Below, one piece after another: positions 39,001-47,440 of a stretch of 64,000 bases of DNA. Position 1 is the stretch's first letter, and the number at the start of each line of letters is the position of its first letter. Origin of the DNA: Sarcophilus harrisii (taxonomy: Eukaryota; Chordata; Mammalia; Dasyuromorphia; Dasyuridae); the NCBI RefSeq assembly GCF_902635505.1, contig NC_045432.1, positions 7,561,275 to 7,625,274 on the forward strand. Direction: 5' to 3'. A program made the position numbers and the translations under genes. The notes under the pieces are model-generated. The model had not been told where the DNA came from and did not search any database. It saw only the letters and a program-made list of their open reading frames with translations.

Positions 39001-42000
39001 GCAGAGTCTTGGATTCAAATCCGACCTACCACCTGTGTGATCAGAGGCAACCAGCCATCTCACTTCATTTGTTGAAGGGCATTATTACTTGCAACACATA
39101 ACTGGAAGGATTATTGTAAGGAAGGCACTTTATAAATCCTGATAAGATATAAATGTGAATGATTAGTCCGGCTGGAACAATACAAATATTTGTCATAAGG
39201 TATTCTGTCACAGATCGAAGTTCAAAAAACCATTTAAGATCATTCAAAATCGAAGTGTCCAAACTGAAAAGAATATAATTTTCTATTATCTGTGACTTAG
39301 AATCACCAGAATAAACAGAAACAACCAACCCATCGGAAAGTACTTCTGATTAGATTCAGGTTTTGAGAACTCTGCTTTGAGCATCTTAAAAAAGTCAAAA
39401 TGTAAGAGCAAGAGTTCTAGAGTAGATTCCTCCAATTGCAAGAAGACCAAAAATTCTAGTCTCTGATCCCCAGATAAAGTTCTTTATCTTTCTCTTAACT
39501 TCATGAGCTACTCGGAAGGGTTACCTACTTGGTGAGTCCTCTGACCCCTTCTCAGTCTGAAATTCAGAGTCCTACCTATCTGTATTTCACACTACTGATT
39601 CCCCACCCCCCCTCAAGATGCATCCCTGAGTCCTGTTTCCTCTCCTTTTCCCTTTGCACACTCTGTCCATCAAGAACTGGATCCTTTAATCACTGCTTTA
39701 AGCATCACCTCTATACCAATGACTCCAAAATCTTAGGGATTTCTTACTTTACCTTCTCTCCTTAACATGACCCCTATCTCCACCTGCCTGCTACACATTT
39801 CCATGAAGATATCCCATCATAACCTCAAACAGTGCAGGAACCAAGGAACTCCTCATCCTGTTCTCCTCCATTAGTCAGTTGCTCCCAGGCTTCAAAGTGC
39901 CTCCTCCTGTTATCTCCTCTTCACCTCCAAGCACCAAATGCTCTTGGTTCTCCCTACAAAATCACGCTGTCATGGCTGCCACTCCAGTTAGTACTGGAGT
40001 ACCTTTAGTATCTCTCACCTCCACTACAGTTAACAACATCCTAGTCTGTTTCTCTATGATTTCTCCTCCAATTCAGCCTGCCATCTGCAACCAGATGTAA
40101 GCTTCCAGGTGAGCACTTTATAAATCAAGGCATTTCACTGCTCCCCCCTACCACCACCCAAACTAAAAGTCTCTGTCTCAGTCAATATGCCATGCACTGA
40201 GCCAGGTGCTGCAGATACCAAGACAAAAATGAGACAATACTGTCCTCAAGGAGCCTCCGTTCTCTCTGGGAAAATAGCCCCCACACAACTAAACAGATGC
40301 AAAGAGAGACAAGAGGGAATTTCAGGTTGTGGCTTCTGGTCAGTCTGACTGACTTGAGCTGGGTGACGGACAGCAACCACTCAATCAAAATAAACATTCA
40401 CGAAATGGCTACTGTGTCTCAGGTACCACTGTGCTAAGTGCCACGGGGGATATACAGATGCAAAAGACAGTCCTAATCCTAAAAGAGCTTACAATCTAAT
40501 GGTGGAGATAACATGCAAACAGATACGAAGCAAGCAATACACAGAGATTCACACACACAGGAATTAAGAGGGATTGGAGAAGGCTTTCAGTGAAAGAGAA
40601 GAGTTTTAGTTAAGACTTAAAGAAAAGTAGGGAAATCAGTAAGTCAGAGCTGATGAGGGAAAGCATTCTCAGCATGGGGGACGGCTAGAGCAAATGCCTG
40701 GAGGTGAGAAATGAAGGGCTTGTTCAGGAACAGTCAGGAGGCCAGGTCACTGGACCAAAATGTACCTGGTCAGGAGACTTATTGAGTAGGGAGGTGGCTT
40801 GCCATTTAGGAAAATCCCTTTGGTGACTGAATGGTGGGAAGTATTTCTGCAATAATACACTGACTGGTTGATTGATGGCAAAAAAAAAAAGAAAAAAAAA
40901 TCTATTAAATCCTCTCATGGTCCTCCAGTTGACAGCAATGGAGGGAATGTAGTCAAAAAGTCGACTCTTCTTGGGGCCCTAAGAAGAAAAGTTTTGGGGG
41001 AAGGTGTCCTCTTACTAGGCAGACTATGGAACCCTGTTCTCTAGGCTTTAAAAAAAACTTGGGTATCTAGGAAAATCAGATGCCGGTGTGGACTGTTATT
41101 TTGATTTTAGAGAGACCAGAAAAGAGGAAAGGGAAGGAAGATGAAGGGGCACAGTGTAGTTGCGCCACCCCCCCCCCATTCCTCACAGTGGAAGGGGGGA
41201 AGGAGGACATTGGAACAGATGCTCAACAACTGCTAAAGAATCCATTTCTCTTGGTCCAGACCCTCTGTGGTACCTCTCTGACACTCCATTTCTGGGGAAT
41301 GTTGGCCACCAGGGTATGTTGAAGTCCAAAATGAGATTAGAGGAAGAAGAGGCAGAAAAGGATGGAGGGTAATTGTACCTGAAGCAGCGGGGAAGGGGGT
41401 ATCATGCAGAAGGGGTCCAAATATAATCCACCTACCTCTAAAAAATTTCATGTCCTTTCACTGTCTCCCCCTGAGGGACTGACTATAGAAGAATTTGTCT
41501 CCTTCCTGGTTGTTTTTTCCCCCATCATTTTAGAATTTAAACCATAAGGCAGGCAAAGCAGCCATTGGGGTTGAGCCTAGCAAGTGGGGGAGAAGGGGGG
41601 AAGAGGCATGCCCCCCAACTTGCCCTTCCCCAAATTTTCTCTCTACCCCCCAAACACTTTCTTCTTTTGAACTCCTTGTCATCCAGGCCTCTAACCTTGG
41701 TCCTCTTTCACCATACATATCCAATTCATGTTTGGTCTTTTCTATTTTTTATAACACCTCTCTTGTCCATTCACTGGGGTCCTCATCACCTTGGGCCTGG
41801 AGTACTGGAACAGCCTTCTGGTGGATCTGCTGCCTCTAGGCTTTCCCTGCTCTAGCCCATCCTCCACACGGCCACTAAAATGATTTTTGTAAAGAGCAGG
41901 TCTGCCTCATCTCCCCACCCCCAACTGCAGTGACTCCCCATGGCCTCCAGGTTTTTGGAAAGCCTTTCCTAACATGGGCCCTTTCTGTAGTCTTCCTTTT

Positions 42001-45000
42001 CTTGGACAGGGTCACTGGACCCTGCTCCACTCTTGCACTACTCTCCCTTGCAATTCTTGATTTTTTTGGCTTCCCTTACAACTTGATGCAAGGAGGAGTC
42101 CTCTTGGCAGAAGGCCTTACATGTAACAGTCCCCATGGAAACTAGCAGCACCCCCCGAGGACCAACTGCCATCCCCTTCATACAGAACAGCTTGCATGCT
42201 CTCTGCATGGAGAGAATGGAAACTCCTTAAAGGTGAGGCCCATGGCTCTGTCTTTCTTAGCACCCTCAGTCCCTGGCACAAAGAAAGCACATAATGACTA
42301 TCCCAATGCCTGCTTAATTGGAACTTCAGAGAAGACATAAACCGGAAGGTCCAGAAATTAGTATCCTATTCTTTGTTTGAATTCATTTCCTAAGAAGCAA
42401 TATAGTGACCACCCAACTTCTCACCAAACTTAGTATGCGTATACAGGGGAAAACTGCTGTTTTCAGGGCGGATTTTGCTGAAGAAAAAGCTAAAGCACTA
42501 TTTGAATAAGCCGAGAAAAATAATTCTATAGAATCTCATTCCAACACTCTTCCCCAAATAAAGTGTAAGTGAAGTTTTGCCTTTTTGAAATAACTTGTCT
42601 TTTTCGAAAGGTACTAAGTGATGTGGGTGAGGGAGATGTGGAAAGATCCCGTGTCAGGCTCCAGTTAGCATGTGTGTGAGGAAGCAGCAAGGCAGGCAGG
42701 GAGGCAAGTGGAACTCTGGGGAGACGGGACATGTTGCGTAATGGCAACGGTTCTAACTGATTCGGCCTGCATGTGTCTGAGACTATGGGGTTCTTGTAAC
42801 AGCTTCCTGACCTCAGCCTGTGGCCACATTTCTGCTCTAATGCTTTTTCTGAAATGCAAAACCGGGACAGAGCCAGGCAAGTGGCTGGTGTTAAGAAGTT
42901 CTCAGGAGCAAGAGTGCAAACCAGACCAGCAGCAGGTCCAGGGGCTATTTCTACTTTTCCAGGCAGAATGTACTTCCACAAGCTGTTCTACGAAGATTTT
43001 CCTGAAAAAGCTCTTGGTGTTTCCTTCAAGTGTTCACACCAACAGCCACGACAAATAGTGAATAATCCGGCAGAAACTTCTAGAGTTAACAAGCATTTAC
43101 TGAGTACCTACTTCCGTGCCAGGTACTATGCCAAACATACAGAGAAAGGCCCTTAAGATATAGATGGGCTAAATTTCAACTAGAGGCAGCAGCATCAGAG
43201 GGAAAACACGAGCACTCAGGGGAGAAGGAAGGGCTTCCAGGAGAAGGGGGGATTTTGGCAGACACTTGAAGGAAGCCAGGAGGCTGAGGCCAAGAAGGAG
43301 AGCATCCTCAACATGGAGGACAGCCAGTGAAAAGACAAAGAGCTGAGAAACGATCGAATTTCTTGTTGGAGGAATAGCAAGGAGGCCGCTGGGGTCACTG
43401 GATCACAGAGAAGGTGTAAGAATGATAAGGCAGAAAGGAGCCAGGTTGGGAAGGATTTGGTATCTGATCCTGGAGGTGATAGGGAGGCGTTCGCTAGAAA
43501 GGTTTTGCATGGCACCCATGGCTGAGCCTGTCTTACCGATCAGAATAAAAAGCACCAGTCTTCTGTGTGGGCACCCTGCCAACAGGAAAGCCGTGAATAG
43601 TATGCATTAGTATGTATAGTTAGTATGACTGCTACCAATGTGCATGAGTGAGAATATGAACAGGCCCGGAGTGCTGAGACCAGGCCAACTCAAAGCCACC
43701 ATGATTGGTGGAGGAACAAGAGCCACATTCTGATCTCGGCCACCTTCAGGGTCCCCTCCATTCCAAACAAGCAGGAGCTTATAGTCAAGTTCTTGCCTAT
43801 GGAATGAGCCAGACTTTGTTATCCAGCAGTTGTCAAGGGAAAATATTTAGAGGTGGCAAAAATTGCAAATAGAAACATCTGATGCCGAAAAAGATCTTAC
43901 CAGTTGTGCAGCCAGAACACTGGAGAACTCACTGTTCATGGCATAGGGAAGGGCTGTTTGAGCTCTGGAACCATAAGTAGTCTGGAACCTCTTCTTGATT
44001 TCATTCAGAAAACTGAAAGCTCGGGAACGTTCGAAATCCTGCAAAGATACCCACATATCTGTAAAGAGAGCAGGCCGACCGCTCTGCAGTAGATGCTACA
44101 ACCGGCTCTAGAGTTTGAGCAGCAGCTTGCACCAGGGAGACACTCAGCAAAAGGGAATATGCGAGCAAGAGGGGATGGATGGGGAAGCTGGCTCTCTGGG
44201 AGTGATTTTGCCAGATACACTCTTAGTACCCAAGAGGACTAGGCCAAACACACAGCAGCTATGTCGCCCAGGCCACTCAATCACATATATGTTCTTCTGT
44301 CAATAAAAAGTTATTAAAAAAAATCACATATATATTCTTTCTTTCAATCTCCCTCCTTCTCATGTTAGCAAGAAGTTAATTGAAAGTCTACAAATGATGA
44401 AAACCTAAATCCTGATTTCAGGATCTGCACATTTTAAACTTTCATCTATAACTTCCCCATATAAGAGTCATAAGATCTGTCTGTTTTTTTGTTTTTGTTT
44501 GTTTTTTAAAAAAACCAAAAAGCAGTCACTGAGAATGGGAGGAAACTGATCATGTCCCACAATGCCCCAAATCTGGAAAGTGTTTCTATATTAAAGTACT
44601 GCCTCACCAAACTCTTCCAGCAGAGTCTAGAGCTCTGAAAAATCATTTTGGCCCATCAGCCGTTTAATTCCAGGCCTTAGCAGAAGCTAAGAAATGGAAT
44701 GGGGGGAGGAAGGGAGATTCAGAATTTGATTAATGGCTGATTAGATTAATTATAAATATGATCAATTTTCAATTATCCAGAGAAATTGGACATCTCAAGA
44801 CAGTTTTTGCATAGCCACCTAACATATTTCTATCTCCTTCCCTTAGCAGTCTCACAGAATAACTTGAGAAATCAATAAGAAAAGGAGACAGAGGAGAGGG
44901 AGAAAAATCACAATTATTCTAACACCTAATATCCCATTACTTTAATTTTCTGGTTAGCTAAGGATTAAACAAGCTTGGAAATCTTTCTAACATTAATTAG

Positions 45001-46176
45001 TCTATGTTCCTGCTGCAATCCAGTCTAGTGAACAGAATGGAATCTTCCTTTGGAAAATTAAGACTCTGTAGGTTGAGAAGTCTTACAAGCCACCATTCTG
45101 ACCACCAGGCCAGAGACCATTAAAAAAGTACAGAATCCTTGCTGTCAGCTTGTTTGGTGCTATCATTTGTTTCTGACCCATTCAGAGGTATATTCAGAAG
45201 ACAAATTTCAAATCACTGAACTTGGGCTGGGTGAGTTTCAGTTACTTTTGTGGCCAGTTTAGCCTGTTTTCTGTACCACAGTCCCCTCCGTTTATATACC
45301 GAAATACAATGTAACAGTACTAGAAAATGTAAGTGGGTTATTAGTAGCAATCTACTTTCAAGGTACTTACATCATCTGTGATACAAAGATACACGATCCT
45401 GTCTTGGCAGATGTAGTGAAATAGGTAACTGTGGAAATAAATAAAAAACTTAACCATACTTACCAGCAACATTTAAAAAAAAAAGTCTTTCCCTCTATGC
45501 TAAAGTATACGTAACACATGGAATATTTCACAACTCCCCTAATGAAAACACTCTTCAATGCCTCATCACGGGTTAGGGCTTTTGAAGGGTGTATAAGTGG
45601 AGAAGGCCTACCAGGGCCTACTGAGACAGAGGTTTTGGGCCTAGGCCACTGTATGCCTGCTGCCTAAAGATTCAGTGCAAATAAATCCAACTTACTCTTA
45701 CCATATGGTTCTCCCCAAAATATTAAATCTGACAATATGCATCTGAAAAATCATAGACAGCTGGGCCCTCCCTCTTTATTCAAGGCTTGATTCTGGGGCT
45801 CCAGTGATCCCACCTTAGTCATACTGGATCTTCTCAATACAGTTCAAGCACAGAAATGACCTGTGGCAAAAGTAGTCTGGCAAAGTGTCCTAACTTAAAA
45901 AAAACAGTCATGAGTTACTGGCAGCTAATTCAAAGAACCACCCAAAAGTCTGTTTTTTAGTGTTGTTCTAGTTGTAGCTATGAAACTCCTTTTCCCCCAC
46001 CTCCCTCCATCATCACCAAGCAGGACTCACTTTCCATGTGAATAAGTAAGTTTATTATTTTCAGAGGGTATTTTAGCCAGAATCTGCTCTGTCACCTCCA
46101 GGAAGTTTCCACCACACCAAGCATGTTTGGCAAGGATGGTTGTGCCTCTGGCAACAACTGCGAAAAGGATAGCCAT
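20978..46176 (-). CDS. VAMP7: VAMP7 (TI-VAMP, synaptobrevin-like 1), seven coding exons
   Basis: VAMP7 is a longin-domain R-SNARE that pairs with Q-SNAREs to fuse late endosomes, lysosomes and exocytic vesicles with target membranes. Coding exons (minus strand, 5' to 3'): 46,031-46,176; 45,371-45,428; 43,901-44,038; 36,474-36,564; 34,624-34,691; 29,202-29,294; 20,978-21,046. Their lengths of 146, 58, 138, 91, 68, 93 and 69 bp sum to 663 bp, or 220 codons plus stop, the human length. Every junction has GT donor and AG acceptor, and phases agree. Residues 1-120 form the longin domain (start MAILFAVVARGTTILAKHAW) and keep Tyr45. The SNARE motif spans about 125-185, with the zero-layer Arg150 in DLVAQRGERL. 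A C-terminal hydrophobic anchor covers about 189-209. Differences from remembered human sequence are few: KQVDKVV for KGLDKVM, H for N in KTEHLVDS, and several changes in the anchor and tail. Nothing is broken. The non-coding exon 1 and promoter are not in view. Confidence 0.98.
21047..22239. other. VAMP7 intron 7, proximal part, no repeat identified
   Basis: About 1.2 kb next to exon 8. No gene or clear repeat recognised, though the stretch after about 22,100 may already be the upstream part of the CR1/L3 copy that follows. Confidence 0.45.
22240..22905 (+). mobile_element. CR1/L3-type LINE 3' region
   Basis: Order of motifs fits the CR1/L3 3' end: 'atgagatgaaatttaacaga', 'aaagtcttgtatttgggtag', 'gaaaaagatctaaggggtct', 'aacagtgtgatgtgacagct', 'tttggattggccccagttgc' and 'gggaatgggctgcctccaga'. 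Confidence 0.75.
22930..23715 (-). mobile_element. L1 3' end (antisense)
   Basis: The reverse complement reads through the end of L1 ORF2 (a peptide like MEYYCSVRNDQQDDFREVWR), then the 3' UTR to near 22,930. It reaches a little farther 5' than the L1 copies at 34,802 and 56,060. About 5' truncated and old. Confidence 0.85.
23716..24589. other. Intron 7 stretch, unassigned
   Basis: AT-rich and then mixed sequence. The first 250 bp may be further L1 3' UTR. Nothing else recognised. Confidence 0.4.
24590..25215 (+). mobile_element. L2 LINE split by a SINE
   Basis: L2 sense at 24,590-24,915 ('aggcctgaccacatcacttc', 'atatggctccaacctacctc') and at 25,078-25,215 ('gagctccttgagagcaggga'). The gap is filled by an antisense SINE, so the SINE is younger. 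Confidence 0.82.
24916..25077 (-). mobile_element. Marsupial tRNA-SINE (WSINE-like)
   Basis: A T-run, 'ggctgaggtaattggggtta', 'cacacagccaggaagtgtta', 'caggtcctcctgatttcagg' and 'gccaccatgctgcccc' on plus give the reverse complement of a full SINE. It is better preserved than the copy at 12,474. No clear target duplication seen. Confidence 0.9.
25385..27200 (-). mobile_element. Long L2 LINE, antisense, interrupted once
   Basis: Begins with the reverse complement of the L2 3' end at 25,390 ('agtaaacatttattaagtgc') and continues in family order to at least 26,590, probably to 27,200. A different short repeat sits inside at about 26,741-26,880. The copy shares upstream blocks with the L2 at 53,800-55,200 ('acatggacatgtttataggc'). 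Confidence 0.8.
26741..26880. mobile_element. Short interspersed repeat inside L2, family not named
   Basis: The block GTCATTGTTCATCCTTTG, 'ggggaacaatgacat' and 'atgaattggatttaagtgag' interrupts the L2 and resembles a dispersed marsupial element I have seen but cannot name. Its left end carries an imperfect inverted repeat (tcattgttc / gaacaatga). Confidence 0.45.
27201..28059. other. Intron 7 stretch, unassigned
   Basis: Starts with poly(T)/poly(A) runs near 27,220-27,270, then unique-looking DNA. No gene or repeat recognised. Confidence 0.4.
28060..28732 (+). mobile_element. L2 LINE 3' region
   Basis: Sense L2, ending in the terminus 'gatgcttaataaatgctttt'. Upstream motifs: 'actcaataaactccagtgg', 'ggcattcaaagcccttcatg' and 'ctttaagtcccaactcaatt'. 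Bases 28,733-29,201 up to exon 7 hold nothing recognised. Confidence 0.9.
29202..29294 (-). CDS. VAMP7: VAMP7 exon 7
   Basis: 93 bp, acceptor TTTTCTTCTAG and donor GTAAGTTTGA. Encodes residues 168-198, from SVTFKTTSRNLARAMCMKNL through KLTVIIIIAAM: the end of the SNARE motif, the basic juxtamembrane stretch and the first half of the membrane anchor. AAM replaces the human VSI, still hydrophobic. Confidence 0.96.
29295..30149. other. VAMP7 intron 6, distal part, unassigned
   Basis: About 0.85 kb upstream (in gene sense) of exon 7. No repeat or RNA gene recognised. Confidence 0.4.
30150..31995 (+). mobile_element. RTE-type LINE, broken
   Basis: The plus frame near 30,170 reads RSLYQDQEVDRLFEA, a stop, then STSLDVLAINKATKWKRW, resembling the start of RTE endonuclease. 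Near 31,280-31,560 frames read SLLEEICNNEEE and KHIYQYRYLEYTMQMDI, resembling the RT C-terminal part. Near 31,780 a GHVVR-like segment occurs. Many stops and frameshifts, so old and inactive. A MIR sits inside it. Confidence 0.75.
30820..31010 (+). mobile_element. MIR/CORE-SINE inserted in the RTE copy
   Basis: 'ggcaatgtggtgtagtggaa', 'gacctgagttcaaattccag', 'tttccttatctgtcaaatga' and 'ccccttccagctctagatc' follow MIR order. Confidence 0.85.
32375..32780 (-). mobile_element. L2 3' fragment (antisense)
   Basis: 'taagcatttattaagcttc', 'ggtgctaggcactgggggaa' and 'catggaatgccttgaatcac' are in the order of reverse-complement L2. Bases 31,996-32,374 and 32,781-33,360 hold nothing recognised. Confidence 0.8.
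33361..33507. repeat. Perfect 49-bp tandem triplication
   Basis: Three identical 49-bp copies at 33,361-33,409, 33,410-33,458 and 33,459-33,507. Each starts CTTCTGCCCAACTCTCCC and ends GTCTCATGGTGG. No difference between copies, so the expansion is recent or homogenised. Lies in intron 6. Confidence 0.97.
33508..34623. other. VAMP7 intron 6, proximal part, unassigned
   Basis: Contains C- and A-runs at 33,828-33,851. No exon, RNA gene or certain repeat seen up to exon 6. Confidence 0.4.
34624..34691 (-). CDS. VAMP7: VAMP7 exon 6 (SNARE zero layer)
   Basis: 68 bp, acceptor CTACTCCCAG and donor GTAAGTATTT. Encodes residues 145-167, DLVAQRGERLELLIDKTEHL followed by VDS, including Arg150, the zero-layer arginine that classes the protein as an R-SNARE. 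His replaces the human Asn in KTENL. Confidence 0.96.
34802..35583 (+). mobile_element. 5'-truncated L1 with 16-bp target duplication
   Basis: L1 from the end of ORF2 (a peptide like ARNWKLSGCPSTGEWLSKL) through the 3' UTR to AATAAAAAGCTTTAATAAAA. It is flanked by perfect duplications AAATTCTGCTAGTTTG at 34,786-34,801 and 35,584-35,599. The left target begins after TT in TTAAAA, a typical L1 endonuclease site. It lies in VAMP7 intron 5 in antisense to the gene. Confidence 0.95.
35600..36473. other. VAMP7 intron 5 remainder with a CA microsatellite
   Basis: A (CA)n run at about 36,194-36,222 passes into (ACCC)n to 36,231. Otherwise nothing recognised. Confidence 0.6.
36474..36564 (-). CDS. 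VAMP7: VAMP7 exon 5
   Basis: 91 bp, acceptor CTTTTCTCATAG and donor GTATGACTTG. Encodes residues 115-144 plus one base, from KHHSENK to DELKGIMVRNI, which joins the longin domain to the start of the SNARE coiled coil. The segment KQVDKVVETQ differs from the human KGLDKVMETQ at three positions, all in the linker or first heptads. Confidence 0.96.
36913..37473 (+). mobile_element. Possible solo LTR fossil, about 560 bp
   Basis: Begins TGATGTGG and ends CCAACA, with a TATA-like CATAAAATAAG near 37,303 and AATAAA at 37,388-37,393. That spacing fits an LTR promoter followed by its poly(A) signal. No internal genes adjoin it and no clear target duplication was seen, so the call rests on layout only. 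Confidence 0.35.
37474..38744. other. VAMP7 intron 4 stretch, mostly unassigned
   Basis: A short TG run lies near 37,645-37,660. Around 38,130-38,440 a worn repeat ('aagcacagatccctgtggca') resembles an old CR1-like element, but the match is weak. Confidence 0.4.
38745..38870 (-). mobile_element. MIR fragment (antisense)
   Basis: 'aatgacttacctagggttat' and 'ggatttgaattcagattttc' are degraded reverse-complement MIR. Confidence 0.6.
38965..39140 (+). mobile_element. MIR-type SINE
   Basis: 'agattgggaggcagcagagt', 'ggattcaaatccgacctacc' and a degraded 3' part. Bases 39,141-39,529 hold nothing recognised. Confidence 0.65.
39530..40170 (+). mobile_element. L2 LINE internal fragment
   Basis: Sense L2 coding region: 'ctctataccaatgactccaa', 'ccatgaagatatcccatcat' and 'ctcccaggcttcaaagtgc'. 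It abuts an antisense L2 at 40,175. Confidence 0.7.
40175..40860 (-). mobile_element. L2 LINE, antisense, two pieces
   Basis: 40,175-40,330 and 40,385-40,860 both start with the reverse-complement L2 terminus ('atgccatgcactgagccagg'; 'aaataaacattcacgaaatg'), so two separate copies lie in tandem. The second reaches 'cctttggtgactgaatggtg'. Bases 40,861-41,699 hold A- and C-runs but no gene. Confidence 0.8.
41700..42330 (+). mobile_element. L2 LINE 3' region
   Basis: 'ctgccactaaaatgattttt'-like sequence near 41,870, 'gactccccatggcctccagg', and a degraded 3' end near 42,260 ('cagtccctggcacaaagaaa'). Bases 42,331-43,084 hold nothing recognised. Confidence 0.75.
43085..43515 (-). mobile_element. 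L2 3' region (antisense)
   Basis: 'acaagcatttactgagtacc', 'cgtgccaggtactatgccaa', 'cacttgaaggaagccaggag' and 'atctgatcctggaggtgata'. It lies in intron 4 about 0.4 kb from exon 4. Confidence 0.85.
43901..44038 (-). CDS. VAMP7: VAMP7 exon 4
   Basis: 138 bp encoding residues 69-114, from DFERSRAFSFLNEIKKRFQT to SEFSSVLAAQL, the last longin-domain helices. The acceptor is TATCTTTGCAG and the donor GTAAGATCTT, with phase 0 on both sides. Apart from Ser for Asn in RAFSFL it matches the human peptide as I remember it. An open frame runs from the upstream intron through the exon into the downstream intron, but splice sites and homology fix the exon ends. Confidence 0.97.
44039..45370. other. VAMP7 intron 3 (1,332 bp)
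   Basis: AT-rich, with short A- and T-runs near 44,310 and 44,490. No repeat family, RNA gene or further exon recognised. Confidence 0.6.
45371..45428 (-). CDS. VAMP7: VAMP7 exon 3
   Basis: 58 bp between the acceptor TTTCCACAG and the donor GTAAGTACCT. Encodes residues 49-68 (NYLFHYICQDRIVYLCITDD), the middle of the longin domain. Because 58 is not a multiple of three, skipping this exon would shift the frame. The intron to exon 2 is 602 bp (45,429-46,030), with no repeat recognised. Confidence 0.96.
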
Positions 46177-46186
46177 GCTTTCAATC
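46031..46186 (-). CDS. VAMP7: VAMP7 exon 2 (first coding exon)
   Basis: The acceptor CTTTTATTAG ends at 46,187, then 10 nt of 5' UTR, then ATG at 46,176-46,174. It encodes the first 48 residues plus two bases of the next codon (phase 2), through LTYSHG. This is the first half of the longin domain, which folds back on the SNARE motif to hold the protein inactive. The donor GTGAGTCCTG is at 46,030-46,021. The start is chosen because it gives the MAILFAVVAR terminus known for VAMP7. A run of 17 A on the sense strand (T on plus, 46,234-46,250) lies about 50 nt upstream of the acceptor. Confidence 0.97.
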
Positions 46187-46289
46187 CTAATAAAAGAAAA
46201 CAGAAGTAAGACAGAATAGTTCTTCCACCAGAATTTTTTTTTTTTTTTTTATCAAAAATTACTTTGTGAACATCTAATTAGATGGATGA

Positions 46290-47267
46290 TGCTCTCCCGC
46301 CTTCCCAGTCACCAATGGAGTGAAGGAGGCTGTGCAAGCTGTTCCCATGCTTTTTTAGCATGACGTTTTCAGCAATGTTGTCAGGCACTTTCAATGAGGA
46401 TGAAAATGGTATCGAGGTCAGCTGCTACACTGACGGTAAATTATTTAGCTACAAGCTAGCACTAAAGTGGAGAAAGAGTTGGTGTGCAACTTTAGGTTTG
46501 TAGATGACCTTGTGCTCTATGCAGCCTCAGACTGAAATGCAACAGAATATGAATTTGTGTGTGCTGACAATTAACAGCAAGAAAACAGAGGTTCTCTACC
46601 AGTCAACGGCACACCATCCATATATGGAATCACCGATTAAGCAAATGGAGAAATTCTGAATGTGTGAATAAGTCCCCTTTTCTTGGCAGTAAACTTCCCA
46701 GGGATGTCTACATCAATTAGCTGGCTCAGTGTTTGGGAGGATCTGAAGGAAAGGGTGGGAGAGAAGAGGCATTAGGCTACCTATCAAACTGCAGGCCACT
46801 GTGTTGGTCAGCTGCTTTAGTCATGTCCTCCTATTCTTTGTGATTCCTTTTGGGGGGGTTTTCTTGGCAAAGATACTGAAGTGGTTTGCCATTTCTTTCT
46901 CCTGCTCATTTTATATATGAGGAACAGAGGCAAGAGGATGAAGTGCCTTGCGGAGGGTTACCCAGGTAGGCAGTGTCTGAATTTACAAAGATGAGTTTTC
47001 CTGACTCCAAGCCCAGTACACCATCTAGCACACCTCATTGTTGCATGCCTATGAAATCTGAACAGTCTACCTGCACACCCAGGAAACAGAATCGCTTCCA
47101 CCTGAATTGTCTTAGAAAGATTCTGAAGATCACTTGGCAGGATGAGGTACTAGACATTGAGGTCCTTTCTTGAGTTGAACTGCCAAGGATTCCAACTCCA
47201 CTGCAAAAAATACAAGCTTGATGGGCTGGTCACGTTGTTCAAATGTCAAATGCCGCCTGGCAGTGGG
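46290..47267 (+). mobile_element. RTE-like LINE reverse-transcriptase remnant
   Basis: Frames near 46,300 read VTNGVK, as in the VTNGVKQGC motif of RTE-like reverse transcriptases. The catalytic FVDD reads at 46,497-46,508. After a SINE, a frame near 47,080 reads FHLNCLRKILKITWQDEVLD, which suits the C-terminal part. Frameshifts and stops throughout. It lies in intron 1 just upstream of exon 2. Confidence 0.75.
46812..47035 (-). mobile_element. CORE-type SINE (long form), antisense
   Basis: 'ggttttcttggcaaagatac', 'gaagtggtttgccatttctt', 'gaagtgccttgcggagggtt' and 'ttttcctgactccaagccca'. Inserted in the RTE-like copy. Confidence 0.8.
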
Positions 47268-47440
47268 AAGATTCCACGGCCTCTTACTGGCTGTATGACC
47301 TTGGGCAAGTCACTTCATCCTGTTTGCCTCAGGTTCCTCATCTGTAAAATAAGCTGGAGAAAGAAATGGCAAAGTACTCCAGTATCCTTGTCAAAAAAAC
47401 AAACAAAACCCCAAATGGGGTCACAAGTATCAAACACCGA
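47268..47440 (+). mobile_element. CORE-type SINE (long form), sense
   Basis: 'gaccttgggcaagtcacttc', 'cctcatctgtaaaataagct' and 'agaaatggcaaagtactcca'. The same family as 46,812-47,035 in the opposite orientation. Confidence 0.8.

Noticed and set aside
39530-40860. Long fold-back of sense and antisense L2
   Set aside because: The two sides cover different parts of L2 (internal against 3' end), so they do not pair over a useful length.
41080-41372. Overlapping short open frames in intron 4
   Set aside because: The frames overlap on one strand, carry C- and G-runs, and have no splice signals or family match.
43847-44056. A free-standing 69-codon gene
   Set aside because: It is VAMP7 exon 4 plus intronic read-through on both sides. 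Splice sites and homology define 43,901-44,038.
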